Source: Pseudanabaena sp. FACHB-2040 (GTDB taxonomy: Bacteria > Cyanobacteriota > Cyanobacteriia > Phormidesmidales > Phormidesmidaceae). From it: DNA of 64,000 nt. Below are positions 8,625-17,059 of the stretch, piece by piece. Location: contig NZ_JACJQO010000005.1 of the NCBI RefSeq assembly GCF_014696715.1, forward strand, positions 1 through 64,000, written 5' to 3'. The first letter of the stretch is position 1, and each line of letters starts with the position of its first letter. A program made the position numbers and the translations under genes. The notes below the pieces were generated by a model. The model was not told the DNA's origin. It did not search any database and saw only the letters and a program-made list of their open reading frames with translations.

Positions 8625-10504
8625 TTATGAGGATTGGTTGTAGGACTGCTTTCAAGGCATTCCTCCATGAGCAAAATGCCGCCTATCACCTGCTGCTGGC
8701 CATCGATTAGAGGGGTGCAGGTAACGCGGCAGCAGATGTTGCGCCCTAAGCGGTTAACTGCATTTAATACGACTTCATAAGAGGTGCTTTTAGCCCCATT
8801 TAGGCAGGCTCGAATAGGCTGCCTAAACTGCTCAGTGGGCAGGCCAATCTCCAGGTTGAGGAAGTTTTGGCCCAAGGCTTCTTCAGGCTGCAGCCCCCAT
8901 AGGTCTTTGGCCTTGTCGTTCCAGATGCGAATCAGCAGGTCGCGGTTGACGACGACCACACCGCCTTTGAGACTAGCCATAATCGACTCCAAAAAGGCGT
9001 TGCTCTGGTTTAACTCTTCGCTGCGGCGCTGCAGCTCCTCATTGACAGTCTGCAGCTCTTCGTTGGCCGACTGCAGCTCCTCATTCATCGTCTCCAGTTC
9101 CTCGTTGGTAGACTGGAGTTCTTCATTGGTGGTCTCCAGTTCTTCATTGCTGGACTGAAGTTCTTCGTTGGTCGTCTCTAGCTCTTCGTTGGTGGACTGG
9201 AGTTCTTCATAGGCCATCTCCAACTCTTGATTGGAGTGCTCTAGCTCTTCCTGCAAACGCTTGTAGCGCGAAACATCAATGAAGGTAATGCTAGTTCCTA
9301 AAACAACGTTGCCGGTTTCCATCAGGGGCATTACCTGCACGTCCATGTAAACAGTTTCACCGGGCGTAATCTGCCACTCCACATCACGCAGATTGATCGT
9401 GCGTCGTTCAGAATAGGCTTGCTCTATACAAGAGCGCAGCTCAACTGGGCGGTAAGACATCTCCAGGTCTTGAAAGAGGCGACCCACATCTCGCGTAGTG
9501 AGGTTAAACATCTTTCTACCTCGCTCATTGACAGAGCGCAGTTGGCCGCTGCTGTCAATGATGATTCGCGCTAGCGGGCCAGTTTCAAAAGTTGTCTCTA
9601 GCATCCGCATGTAGGTAGAAAGGACGCTAACATCCTCTTTACCGCCAGACTGTGCTATGAGGGTCATGCGATCGCGTAGATTCAGCCGAGGTACTTTGCT
9701 AAAAACCCGACACTTGAGATTGACTGGGGAAAAGGTTTGGGTATGGGTCATCAGCATCTCAGCTTTGCCCAAGAACAAAAAGCCATTGTCCCGCAGGGCA
9801 AAGTTAAACCGCGTCAAAATCTGATTTTGCGTCTCAGCATTGAAATACATCAAGGTGTTGCGGCACACCAGTAGATCAACTCTAGAAATAGGCGCATCTT
9901 GAATCAAATCATGGCGACCAAAAATTACCGACCGTCTCAGGTCTTTGTGAAAGGTATAGCGGTTGTCGGTCAGATCAAAAAACTGGCTGATCTGATCTGC
10001 GGAAAGCCCAGCTAGCTGTCGCTCTTGGTAGCTAGCTTGACGAGCCTGGTTGAGTGCCTCTTCATCGACATCGGTAGCATAAATCTTGACCCGCTGCCGA
10101 AACTGCTCGACACCCAGTGTTTCCGCCAGCAAAATAGCCAGGGTATACGCCTCTTCGCCAGAGGCACAGCCCGCACTCCAAAGGCGAATAGGCTCCTTCT
10201 CATCCTTGCGGCTGAGAATAAGGGGCAGCACGTCACTTCTGATATAGTCCCAAGCACTGGGATCGCGAAAAAACGAAGTGACGTTGATCAGCAGGGTATT
10301 AAACAGCTGATTAAATTCTTCCGGGTGAACCTCTAGATAGTCAACGTAGTCGCTAAAGGTCTTGATATTGACCATCTGCATCCGTCTGTTGACCCGGCGC
10401 ATTAAGCTAGAGCGCTTGTAGCCTGTAAAGTCAAAGCCCCGACTTCGCTTGAGATGGTTAAGAAGGGCTTCAAACTCAAGGTCTTCAGGAGGATTGGTCA
10501 CCAC
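8621..10504 (-). CDS. CheR-type methyltransferase with PAS domains
   Basis: A 627-residue protein. Residues about 5-270 are a CheR methyltransferase: the helical N-domain, then the SAM-binding region LWSAGCASGEEAYTLAI near 108 and DLLVCRNTLMYF near 208. A PAS domain follows at about 305-410. Next comes a long coiled coil of repeated EELQSTNEELETTN units (about 420-500) and a second PAS domain (about 505-615). This is the C-terminal half of the CheB-CheR-PAS architecture without CheB, and no receptor or kinase is adjacent. It may methylate a chemoreceptor or act as a sensory scaffold. The start is GTG. Nothing else in the window is chemotaxis-related. Confidence 0.88.
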   Translation of the reverse strand: MVTNPPEDLEFEALLNHLKRSRGFDFTGYKRSSLMRRVNRRMQMVNIKTFSDYVDYLEVHPEEFNQLFNTLLINVTSFFRDPSAWDYIRSDVLPLILSRKDEKEPIRLWSAGCASGEEAYTLAILLAETLGVEQFRQRVKIYATDVDEEALNQARQASYQERQLAGLSADQISQFFDLTDNRYTFHKDLRRSVIFGRHDLIQDAPISRVDLLVCRNTLMYFNAETQNQILTRFNFALRDNGFLFLGKAEMLMTHTQTFSPVNLKCRVFSKVPRLNLRDRMTLIAQSGGKEDVSVLSTYMRMLETTFETGPLARIIIDSSGQLRSVNERGRKMFNLTTRDVGRLFQDLEMSYRPVELRSCIEQAYSERRTINLRDVEWQITPGETVYMDVQVMPLMETGNVVLGTSITFIDVSRYKRLQEELEHSNQELEMAYEELQSTNEELETTNEELQSSNEELETTNEELQSTNEELETMNEELQSANEELQTVNEELQRRSEELNQSNAFLESIMASLKGGVVVVNRDLLIRIWNDKAKDLWGLQPEEALGQNFLNLEIGLPTEQFRQPIRACLNGAKSTSYEVVLNAVNRLGRNICCRVTCTPLIDGQQQVIGGILLMEECLESSPTTNPHK

Positions 10505-10591
10505 TTTATTCCAGCTTGGCCTGAACTAATCTAACCCAAGTTGGAGGGCCTAGGGGACAGGGAGACGTGAGGAACGTGTCCCCCCTTTCTG

Positions 10592-11020
10592 CTACACCGG
10601 GCGTTCCCAGCGAAACTTGCGCTCCGACTCCTGAATGGGCAAGTCGTTGATGCTGGCTTCGCGGCGCTGCATTAGACCGTTTGGGGCAAATTCCCACTGC
10701 TCGTTGCCGTAGGCGCGATACCACTGGCCCGATTCGTCGTGCCACTCGTATTCAAATTTGACTGAGATGCGGTTTTCGGTGTAGCTCCAGAGTTCTTTTT
10801 TGAGGCGGTAGTCTAGCTCTTTTTTCCACTTGCGAATGAGGAACTCGCGAATGTTGTCTCGACCTGAGAAGAACTCTGAGCGGTTGCGCCAGACGGAGTC
10901 GGGGGTGTAAGCCAGCGATACTTTTTCTGGGTCGCGGCTGTTCCAGGCATCTTCGGCGGCTTGAATTTTGGCCTTGGCCGTTTCTAGGGTAAACGGGGGC
11001 AGGGGCGGCTTGAATTCCAT
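10592..11020 (-). CDS. NTF2-like (DUF1348) protein
   Basis: A 142-residue protein resembling DUF1348, part of the nuclear transport factor 2-like/SnoaL fold. The features are [37 protein letters not shown] at about residues 15-55 and [23 protein letters not shown] near 90-115. The fold makes a cone-shaped pocket, and members are often small enzymes or binding proteins; the substrate is unknown. The family length is about 150, so this is complete. It may be transcribed with the small membrane gene 12 bases upstream on the same strand. Confidence 0.85.
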   Translation of the reverse strand: MEFKPPLPPFTLETAKAKIQAAEDAWNSRDPEKVSLAYTPDSVWRNRSEFFSGRDNIREFLIRKWKKELDYRLKKELWSYTENRISVKFEYEWHDESGQWYRAYGNEQWEFAPNGLMQRREASINDLPIQESERKFRWERPV

Positions 11021-11032
11021 GGGAAAGGTTGC

Positions 11033-11167
11033 TCAGAAAAGACGGTGGATGATGGTAAAGCCTCCCTCTAGCACCTGCCAGAGCCCGATAAAGGCCAGTA
11101 CTAGGGTGATGAACTGGAGCCAGTTGGTGCGGGGAGGGGTGGTGGTAGGGAGAGGTTGGCGTTTCAT
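11033..11167 (-). CDS. 44-residue single-span membrane protein
   Basis: Starting at ATG 11167, the product has a short Pro/Thr-rich head, one hydrophobic span (WLQFITLVLAFIGLWQVL) and a short tail. An upstream extension would translate low-complexity G-rich DNA and is rejected. It lies 12 bases before the DUF1348 gene on the same strand, suggesting co-transcription. No family is recognised. Confidence 0.55.
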   Translation of the reverse strand: MKRQPLPTTTPPRTNWLQFITLVLAFIGLWQVLEGGFTIIHRLF

Positions 11168-11240
11168 GGGGAAGGGGGGGGAGATGGGGAGGGGGGAGGA
11201 GATGGGGAGGGGGGAGGAGATGGGGGAGATGGGGAGAGGG
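11168..11240. repeat. G-rich 18-bp tandem repeat
   Basis: GATGGGGAGGGGGGAGGA occurs at 11183-11200 and exactly again at 11201-11218, followed by shortened copies to about 11240. One strand is almost entirely purine, with many G4-G7 runs, so G-quadruplex formation is plausible. It sits just upstream of the small membrane gene's start. Confidence 0.8.
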
Positions 11241-11254
11241 TACAGGAGGCTTTT

Positions 11255-11348
11255 GTAGGATGGGCAAAGGGCGATAGCCCGTGCCCATCTTTTAGCGGTT
11301 TGGGCTGTGATGGGCACGCTTTGCTTTGCCCATCCTACGGGATCTTGT
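11255..11348. mobile_element. MITE/REP-like element with nested inverted repeats
   Basis: A 94-bp unit has perfect 15-bp terminal inverted repeats, GTAGGATGGGCAAAG at 11255-11269 and its complement at 11334-11348. A perfect inner 10-bp pair, CGTGCCCATC and its complement, lies at 11280-11289 and 11319-11328. There is no transposase inside, so it would be moved by an enzyme elsewhere. It lies between the small membrane gene and cynS. Confidence 0.65.
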
Positions 11349-11392
11349 TAGGTCTACTGTGGGGAGCGGGTGCGGAGGTTATGAATCGGCTG

Positions 11393-11842
11393 CTACCACT
11401 TTTTGTAGGGGAGGAACTTGCCGTTCATGATGACTTTGACGCGATCGCCTTTGGGGTCTTCTTCTTTTTCGACATCCAGAGTGAAGTCGATGGCGCTCAT
11501 GATGCCATCGCCGAATTTCTCGTGGATGACGGCTTTCATGGGCATGCCGTAGACCTGCATGATTTCGTAGAAGCGGTAGATCAGAGGGTCAGTAGGCACT
11601 AGAGGGCCAAGGCCCTTAACAGGCGATTCGGTGAGCTCGGGGGCGATGTCTGCACTGAGGCCTAGGGCTGTGACTAGGGCGGTGGCTTCTTCCATTGAGG
11701 CGCTGGCCTGGCGGTAGATGACAGAGGCGATCCAGACTTCGTCGCGGCCTAGCTTTTGCTCTAGGTCAGCGAAGGTGATGCCGGTGGCTTCTTTGGCGGT
11801 CAGCAGTTTTTTGGTGATTTCGGAAACTTCGGTTGTAGGCAT
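11393..11842 (-). CDS. cynS: cyanate hydratase (cyanase)
   Basis: A 149-residue protein of the usual cyanase length. The N-terminal helix-turn-helix-like region ([23 protein letters not shown]) is followed by the C-terminal catalytic domain. The known catalytic residues are visible: Arg and Glu in [12 protein letters not shown] and Ser in GIMSAIDF. It decomposes cyanate with bicarbonate to ammonia and CO2 in the cytoplasm. It is the last gene of a leftward operon encoding a cyanate-type ABC importer. The start at 11842 is preceded by GGAGGAAT; the upstream in-frame methionine lacks such a site. Confidence 0.95.
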   Translation of the reverse strand: MPTTEVSEITKKLLTAKEATGITFADLEQKLGRDEVWIASVIYRQASASMEEATALVTALGLSADIAPELTESPVKGLGPLVPTDPLIYRFYEIMQVYGMPMKAVIHEKFGDGIMSAIDFTLDVEKEEDPKGDRVKVIMNGKFLPYKKW

Positions 11843-11920
11843 GGGAGATTCCTCCAGTATTAGGTTTGGGGGTGTTGGGTCGTGCTTTGCTTGACTCAAC
11901 CTATGGAGATGAATGTGGAA

Positions 11921-12817
11921 CTAGCTGACAGAGGCGGGCTTGCGGATGCGGGACTCTTCTACGGCGCGGGTTTCGCGGGTGAGGTGCAGCTCCATCTCGG
12001 CTTTGAGGGTGTGGTAGGCGGGGTGCTCGTCTAGGCTTTCTCGGTGACGGGGTCGGGGAAAGGGCACATCAAGGATCTGGGCGATTTGGGCGGCGGGGCC
12101 ACGGGTCATCATCACGATTTTGTCGGAGAGCAGCAGGGCTTCTTCAATGCTGTGGGTAATTAAAATCACCGTTTTGCGCTGCTGCTCCCAGATCCGCTCG
12201 ACTTCGTCTTGTAGAAAGCCTCGGGTGAGGGCATCGAGTGCGCCAAAGGGTTCGTCCATCAACAAGATTTGGGGGTTGATGGCAAGGGAGCGGGCAATGC
12301 CGACTCGCTGCTTCATACCGCCCGATAGCTCGTGGGGATGCCGGCTTTCGGCCCCGGTGAGGCCGACTAGGTCGATGTATTCTTGCGCGATCGCATTTTG
12401 GCGAGCCGTCGAGAGCTTAGGATTGACGGTTTCAATCGCAAACCGAATGTTTTCGGCTACGGTCATCCACGGCATCAGTGCGTAGTTTTGGAAGACCACG
12501 CCTCGGTCGGGGCCAGGCCCAGTAATGAGGTTGCCGCCGATGGCCACTGCCCCGGTTGTGGGCTGAGATAGCCCTGCGATGATGTTGAGCAGGGTGGACT
12601 TGCCGCAGCCCGAAGGGCCAATGATGGAGACAAACGTGTTGGGTTCGATCTCCAGGTTGATGTCTTCTAGGGCAATGTAGTCGATAGAGGCGCGGCGGGT
12701 GGCCTTGCTCAGCCAGTCTTTTTTGCCGGGGTAGACCTTAGAGACGTTGTGGATAGACAGGTGAGCACTAGAGGACATGGCAGCCGCAGGTTGAGACTTT
12801 GAGAGATAGGTGGTCAT
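11921..12817 (-). CDS. cynD: nitrate/cyanate-type ABC transporter ATPase
   Basis: A 298-residue ABC ATPase with Walker [10 protein letters not shown], signature [16 protein letters not shown], Walker [13 protein letters not shown] and switch histidine [10 protein letters not shown]. It belongs to the NrtD/SsuB/TauB-like group. The ATG at 12817 overlaps the permease stop in an ATGA arrangement, showing translational coupling and fixing the start. There is no NrtC-like fused ATPase, so a homodimer is likely. The position between the permease and cynS points to cyanate as substrate. Confidence 0.92.
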   Translation of the reverse strand: MTTYLSKSQPAAAMSSSAHLSIHNVSKVYPGKKDWLSKATRRASIDYIALEDINLEIEPNTFVSIIGPSGCGKSTLLNIIAGLSQPTTGAVAIGGNLITGPGPDRGVVFQNYALMPWMTVAENIRFAIETVNPKLSTARQNAIAQEYIDLVGLTGAESRHPHELSGGMKQRVGIARSLAINPQILLMDEPFGALDALTRGFLQDEVERIWEQQRKTVILITHSIEEALLLSDKIVMMTRGPAAQIAQILDVPFPRPRHRESLDEHPAYHTLKAEMELHLTRETRAVEESRIRKPASVS

Positions 12818-13653
12818 AGCTGTCGTCCAAACGAGACCCAGGCTTGCAGCAAACCAAAGAGGCGATCGAGCACCAGACCGACCAGGCCAATCACCAAAAT
12901 GGCGACAATAATGCTGGTGATCTTGAGGTTGTTCCACTCGTTCCAGACAAAGTAGCCAATGCCAGAGCCGCCCACCAAGATCTCAGCCGCCACGATGACT
13001 AGCCAGGCGATGCCAATGCTAATGCGTAGGCCCGACACAATGTAGGGAGCCGCCGCAGGCAAGATCACCTTAGTCAACGTGCGCCAGCGAGAGGCTCCCA
13101 GGGTGCGCGACACGTCTAGGTAAGACTGGTCAACGTTGTGGACGCCAAATTTGGTGTTAATTAGCGTCGGCCAGATGCTGGTGATAGCGATGACAAAGAG
13201 AGCCGTTTTCTCTGAGTTTTTTAGCAGGGCTAGGCCTAGGGGCAGCCAGGCCAAGGGCGACACCGGCTTGAGGATCTGAATAAAGGGATCTACAGCCCGC
13301 GAGGTTACTTCAGAGAGGCCAATGACAATACCTAGGGGAATTGCGATCGCACTGCCAATCGCAAACCCCAGGAGCACCCGACGCAAGCTAGTCAGCAGCA
13401 GCCAGCCAATGCCCTTATCGTTGGGGCCGTAGTCAAAGAAGGGGTCGGAAACCCACCACCAAAAGTCCTTCAGGGTTTCACTGGCGGTAGGCATCAGCTG
13501 CGAGAAGACACCCATGCGAGCGCCAACTTCCCAAACTAGCAGCAGCCCGCCCAGCAGCAGCAGAAAGAGCAGAAATGCCCTTTGGTTAATGTTGAGCGTA
13601 AACGGTTTGGGTTTGGCCTCAACTGCGGTCGGCTGCAAGACTTGGTTGGTCAT
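12814..13653 (-). CDS. cynB: ABC transporter permease, NrtB/CynB-like
   Basis: A 279-residue inner-membrane protein with about six membrane spans. The EAA-like cytoplasmic loop is visible ([42 protein letters not shown], residues about 180-220), typical of the BPD_transp_1 family that pairs with NrtD/SsuB-type ATPases. It should form the translocation pore for cyanate. It is 9 bases downstream of the binding-protein gene and overlaps the ATPase gene. Confidence 0.92.
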   Translation of the reverse strand: MTNQVLQPTAVEAKPKPFTLNINQRAFLLFLLLLGGLLLVWEVGARMGVFSQLMPTASETLKDFWWWVSDPFFDYGPNDKGIGWLLLTSLRRVLLGFAIGSAIAIPLGIVIGLSEVTSRAVDPFIQILKPVSPLAWLPLGLALLKNSEKTALFVIAITSIWPTLINTKFGVHNVDQSYLDVSRTLGASRWRTLTKVILPAAAPYIVSGLRISIGIAWLVIVAAEILVGGSGIGYFVWNEWNNLKITSIIVAILVIGLVGLVLDRLFGLLQAWVSFGRQL

Positions 13654-13662
13654 GATAGCCTC

Positions 13663-15243
13663 CTACACTTTATACTGCTTGATTTGTTCGTCGATATAGG
13701 TGGCCGGATCAGCAGGGTCGAACTGGTCAAACTTGAGGTTCTCGACCCGCTCAGCATCGCTAGGCGGGCTTTGGCCCAGCTCTTTTTGCAGCTCTGCTGC
13801 CAGATCGGTGAGGAAAATGTCTTGAGCGATCTGGTCGTAGTTAGCCGTTTCGGTAGGCATCATGTCCCACCGCACTAGCTGGGCTGAGATCCACTTGGCA
13901 AAGCTTTTCCAGGGGTAGGGGTCAAAGCCGATACGGTCGGGCACGTTCAGCGTGTTGCCTTGGCCATCGTCAAAGGTGCCGGTGAGCACCGCTTCTACCA
14001 CAGGCAAAGGCTGGTTGAGGTACTGCCGCTCGATTAGGGCAGCGGCGATTTCTTTGCGGTTGGCCGCATCGTCGGCGTAGCCTGCCGCATCGACGATGGC
14101 TTTATTCACCGCCCGGAAGGTGTTGGGGTTGGTGTCGATCCACTCCTGGCTGGCGGCAAAGGCGCAGCAGGGGTGCCCGTCCCAGAGATCCTTAGTCAGC
14201 ATGTGGATGTAGCCCACGCCTTCGTAAACGGCCCGCTGGTTAAAGGGGTCGGGCATCAGCATGGCGTCGATTTCGCCTGCGGTCATCTTGGCAACGCTGT
14301 CTGGGGGCGGCACCGCAAAAATTTGCACGTCGGTATCGGGGTCGATGCCGCCAGTCGCCAGATAGTAGCGGATCAGCAGGTTGTGCATGGAGTAGGGGAA
14401 GGGCACCCCAATCTTGAAGCCCCGGAAGTCTTCTGGCCCCTGCACGTTGCCCTGGTGCTTAGACGCCACGGTGATGGCCTGACCGTTGATGTTCTCAATG
14501 CTGGCTAGCTTGATCGGGAAGGCCGCAGAGCCTAGCCCCATCGTGATTGCAATCGGCATGGGCGAGAGCATATGGTAGGCATCTAGCTCACCTGCGATCG
14601 CAGAGTCGCGCACCGCTGCCCAGTTAGGCATTTTCACCACCGAGACGTTGAGGCCATGCTTTTCGTAAAAGCCCAGCGGCTCAGACATTACAATCGGCGT
14701 GGCGCAGGTAATAGGAATAAAGCCGATTCTGAGGTCGGTTTTTTCTAGGTTGGTGGCGCTGGCCCCTGCAACAGAAGCATCGGTAGTCGGCGCTTCGCTG
14801 GTTTGCTGGCCGCAGCTCGCCATTGCGACGAGAGCTCCGGCGACCGCTACTTTTTTAAGAAATTCGCGGCGGCTAAAGTCGCTGTTGCGAATGGTGTTGC
14901 TAAAAAACTCCGTGGCATTGACGCCAAAGGCAGCAGCCATTGCCTGATCCAAACCGCCCGCTTCTTTGATCAGCGCCCGACAAAAAGCCTCGCGGGCCGG
15001 GTTGCCGCCGCCAATTTGTTGCAGCAACAGGGCTTCCCGCATTTCAACCTGAGTCAGGTTTTGAGCCAGATCCAGAGCCTGAGGTCGGTATACCCCCATT
15101 TTGATCAGGTCGTTGACCCAATCAGCAGGGTCTTGGGGCATGCTTTCCAAAAACTCCCAATGGTCCTGGGGGAAGTGGTTTCCGCCGCAGGCACATCGAA
15201 CCTCTGAAGCTGTTGGAAACGATGATTTAAGTGAAATTGACAT
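13663..15243 (-). CDS. cynA: cyanate-type ABC substrate-binding lipoprotein with pre-Tat extension
   Basis: A 526-residue protein. Residues about 155-500 are a CmpA/NrtA/SsuA-type periplasmic binding fold (DLRIGFIPITCATPIVMSEPLGFYEKHGL..., MPNWAAVRDSAIAGELDAYHML). A Tat signal SRREFLKK is at 124-131 and a lipobox ending MASC places Cys144 as the lipidated residue. Before it lies an unusual ~120-residue helical region with a CACGG motif near 17-21, which would normally block signal recognition. Either a downstream methionine (residue 102) is the true start, or the extension is real. The extension reads as conserved protein. First gene of the cyanate operon. Confidence 0.88.
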   Translation of the reverse strand: MSISLKSSFPTASEVRCACGGNHFPQDHWEFLESMPQDPADWVNDLIKMGVYRPQALDLAQNLTQVEMREALLLQQIGGGNPAREAFCRALIKEAGGLDQAMAAAFGVNATEFFSNTIRNSDFSRREFLKKVAVAGALVAMASCGQQTSEAPTTDASVAGASATNLEKTDLRIGFIPITCATPIVMSEPLGFYEKHGLNVSVVKMPNWAAVRDSAIAGELDAYHMLSPMPIAITMGLGSAAFPIKLASIENINGQAITVASKHQGNVQGPEDFRGFKIGVPFPYSMHNLLIRYYLATGGIDPDTDVQIFAVPPPDSVAKMTAGEIDAMLMPDPFNQRAVYEGVGYIHMLTKDLWDGHPCCAFAASQEWIDTNPNTFRAVNKAIVDAAGYADDAANRKEIAAALIERQYLNQPLPVVEAVLTGTFDDGQGNTLNVPDRIGFDPYPWKSFAKWISAQLVRWDMMPTETANYDQIAQDIFLTDLAAELQKELGQSPPSDAERVENLKFDQFDPADPATYIDEQIKQYKV

Positions 15244-15645
15244 GACAGAGACTTACCTGAATGAAGGCTCTCAACTAATAGATAGGGGCGCGATATTAAG
15301 CGCAGGCTGGTAGATCAGCAGTTGCGATTTGCACTGTTCAAAAACTCATGGGAGCACCTTAACAGGGTCGCTGAGAAGATACATTGGATCTTTTTTCGAA
15401 AGAGTAGGATTTTTTTTAGATTCTGTCTAAATCCAGCACTTAAACGCAGGGGAAAAGGCTTTATGAATAGATTTAAGATATTTGTTGTAGCTATTGCGAC
15501 AAAACCGCGCTTTTTTCTAGGAGATAAAGATAAGCCCCGCGACTTGATGTGTAGTCACGGGGCTTTAATGAGAAGAATTTGTTCTGACAGTTGCTATACA
15601 AATAGCTGAAGGAATGTGGCCGCAAACGGCATATCTTTCAGTAGC
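15244..15645. other. upstream region of the cyanate operon
   Basis: No gene is called here; a 95-codon rightward frame (15322-15609) is basic/aromatic and lacks start signals. The cyanate operon promoter must lie near 15250-15400. I looked for an NtcA site (GTA-N8-TAC) and found none. The right part carries the hairpin at 15532-15565. Confidence 0.4.
15532..15565 (-). terminator. hairpin after the 15646-16002 gene
   Basis: AAGCCCCG...GACT pairs with AGTC...CGGGGCTT across an 8-base loop, with one mismatched pair. Read leftward it is followed by TTATCTTTATC, suiting the end of the leftward gene that stops at 15646. Confidence 0.55.
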
Positions 15646-16002
15646 CTATGCAACAGTACTTGTCTTACGAGTAGGGCGTTTGCGTTCGCTTTTGCGAGTG
15701 CCGCCTGCCATCTCATATTCATAGCTGTCTTTGCCATATTTGGCAGCGACGGCAATCAGCATGCGCTCAGACAGGGTGCCAAGCTGCTTTTCGGTATCTT
15801 GGACGGTGCTACCTGCGCGATCTACAAAAGACAGAGATTCGTTGTAGGTAATGAGGTGGGAGCGTAGGGTGTCAATTAATAACAAATAGCTTTCTAGGGT
15901 CAGTCCGCCGCCTAGGTCAAGCTGGGGATTAATGGCCTTTAATCCAGCGGAACGGCGTTCGGCTTTTTCGAGAGCAGATGAACTGCGTTTTTGTCTGGTC
16001 AC
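15646..16002 (-). CDS. hypothetical protein with basic tail
   Basis: A 118-residue protein from a GTG start. It has a basic N-terminus, a helical middle (LTLESYLLLIDTLRSHLITYNESLSFVDRAG...), and a Lys/Arg-rich tail (RKSERKRPTRKTS). I recognise no family; the text reads as a real small helical protein. Basic ends could suggest nucleic-acid or membrane-surface contact, which is speculation. A hairpin terminator follows. Confidence 0.6.
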   Translation of the reverse strand: MTRQKRSSSALEKAERRSAGLKAINPQLDLGGGLTLESYLLLIDTLRSHLITYNESLSFVDRAGSTVQDTEKQLGTLSERMLIAVAAKYGKDSYEYEMAGGTRKSERKRPTRKTSTVA

Positions 16003-16196
16003 TGTAGTGCACCAAGAGTTGTTTTACTTTTTCAAAGTGGCATACCCAAAACAGGACTGTAACTGATATTTATGCGGGGTTTGTTTGTGCTCGGTGTGGG
16101 TCTGTTTTCCGTATATATGCGGTTAAGTGAATGACGCGTTCTGATGGTTTAGAGAATAACCGGGCTGTTTCTTAGGAAAAAGAAGCCGTTTGTTGA

Positions 16197-16412
16197 AAAT
16201 GGGAGGACAAATTCAAGGAACGCCGTGACGAATTCAACGATCGTCGCGATGAATTCGATGATCGTCGCGATGAATTCAAGGAATGGGAGGTCATTCATAA
16301 GAAACGCTTTAACGTTCTAAATAAAAATGAAAGCGTTTCTTATGAATGGGGCGATCAATTCAATAAACGTCGCGGCGGATTCAACAAACGCCGCGACGAA
16401 TTCAATGTGTGA
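16197..16412 (+). repeat. RRDEF heptad repeats split by a 19-bp hairpin
   Basis: Three near-identical 21-bp units (16221-16241, 16242-16262, 16263-16283) encode RRDEF-x-D-type heptads, and two diverged units follow at about 16365-16409. Between them lies a perfect 19-bp inverted repeat, 16292-16310 with 16330-16348, loop 19 bases. One frame stays open through everything from after a TGA at 16194-16196 to a TGA at 16410-16412, yet has no ATG, GTG or TTG start at its beginning. It may be a 5'-truncated coding fragment or a structured non-coding element. No known family is recognised. Confidence 0.6.
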
Positions 16413-16484
16413 GGGCTTGAACAGCAAAAAAGAAGATAGAGGAATAGATCAGTTACAGGCCTATTCCTCCATCCTCCTCACGAT

Positions 16485-16715
16485 CTAGTTCTGCTTGCGG
16501 GTCATCAGGCTAATGTACTCCCCACCTCTACCAGTGGGGATGGGGTCGAGCCAGGAGATGCGATCGCAATAGTGCAGCACCGCCATGCGGTTGATCGCCT
16601 CAATGACGGCAGCATAGTCGCCCAGCAAGATATGGCAGAGCTTTTCGGGCTGGTAAGAAGGGAGTTGGAAGTTTGAGGCGGTGTTGTCACTGTCTCCTGA
16701 GGATGATTGAAACAT
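16485..16715 (-). CDS. small hypothetical protein, paralogue of the one at the right edge
   Basis: A 76-residue product. The ATG at 16715 has GGAG eight bases upstream; a GTG at 16724 overlaps that motif. The C-terminus WLDPIPTGRGGEYISLMTRKQN is closely matched by the partial gene at the right edge (W-TQPQPIGATGEYISILIKR). No family or function is known to me. It lies beside the RAYT element and hairpin repeats. Confidence 0.6.
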   Translation of the reverse strand: MFQSSSGDSDNTASNFQLPSYQPEKLCHILLGDYAAVIEAINRMAVLHYCDRISWLDPIPTGRGGEYISLMTRKQN

Positions 16716-16970
16716 ACGGTTCACTCCGTTTTCGGTAAAGAAAACGGGGAACTTACTAGCTGTCTCTCATGAAGGTGTTACCAAAGACGCTAGATCCTAG
16801 AATGATTCCAGGTCGTCTCCAGCTTACCTATCCTAAGTTGGGATGATTTAGGGGATTTGAGAAGCGGCAACTTCTCTCTTCCCCGCCTAGAACCATTCCC
16901 CGCAAGAAAATCTTATAGGATGCGGCAGGGGAGTTCAACCGTATTCTGGGAATCTTAGCGCAGAGGGTAG

Positions 16971-17003
16971 AGAAGCCCGGTTTCTTCAAGAAACCGGGCT
17001 TCT
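16971..17003 (+). repeat. REP palindrome upstream of the RAYT gene
   Basis: AGAAGCCCGGTTTCTT and its reverse complement flank a single central C: a perfect 16+1+16 palindrome. The identical unit with central G lies at 17653-17685, so the two copies are exact reverse complements flanking the transposase gene. Confidence 0.9.
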
Positions 17004-17059
17004 TGGCTATTAGGGTTCTCTCCTGAGAGTAGGGAACTCTAGACCTGAAAGCTTTGGGA

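Noticed and set aside
11156-11602. Rightward 148-codon frame
   Set aside because: It starts in the G-rich repeat, passes through the MITE-like element and runs antisense to cynS.
15244-15480. NtcA site for the cyanate operon
   Set aside because: No GTA-N8-TAC with a suitable -10 was found on either strand.
15322-15609. 95-codon rightward frame upstream of the cyanate operon
   Set aside because: Phe/Arg-rich text, no start signal, and it passes through a hairpin terminator.
16197-16412. CRISPR or iteron array
   Set aside because: The 21-bp units are adjacent without spacers and keep an open reading frame; they look coding-derived.
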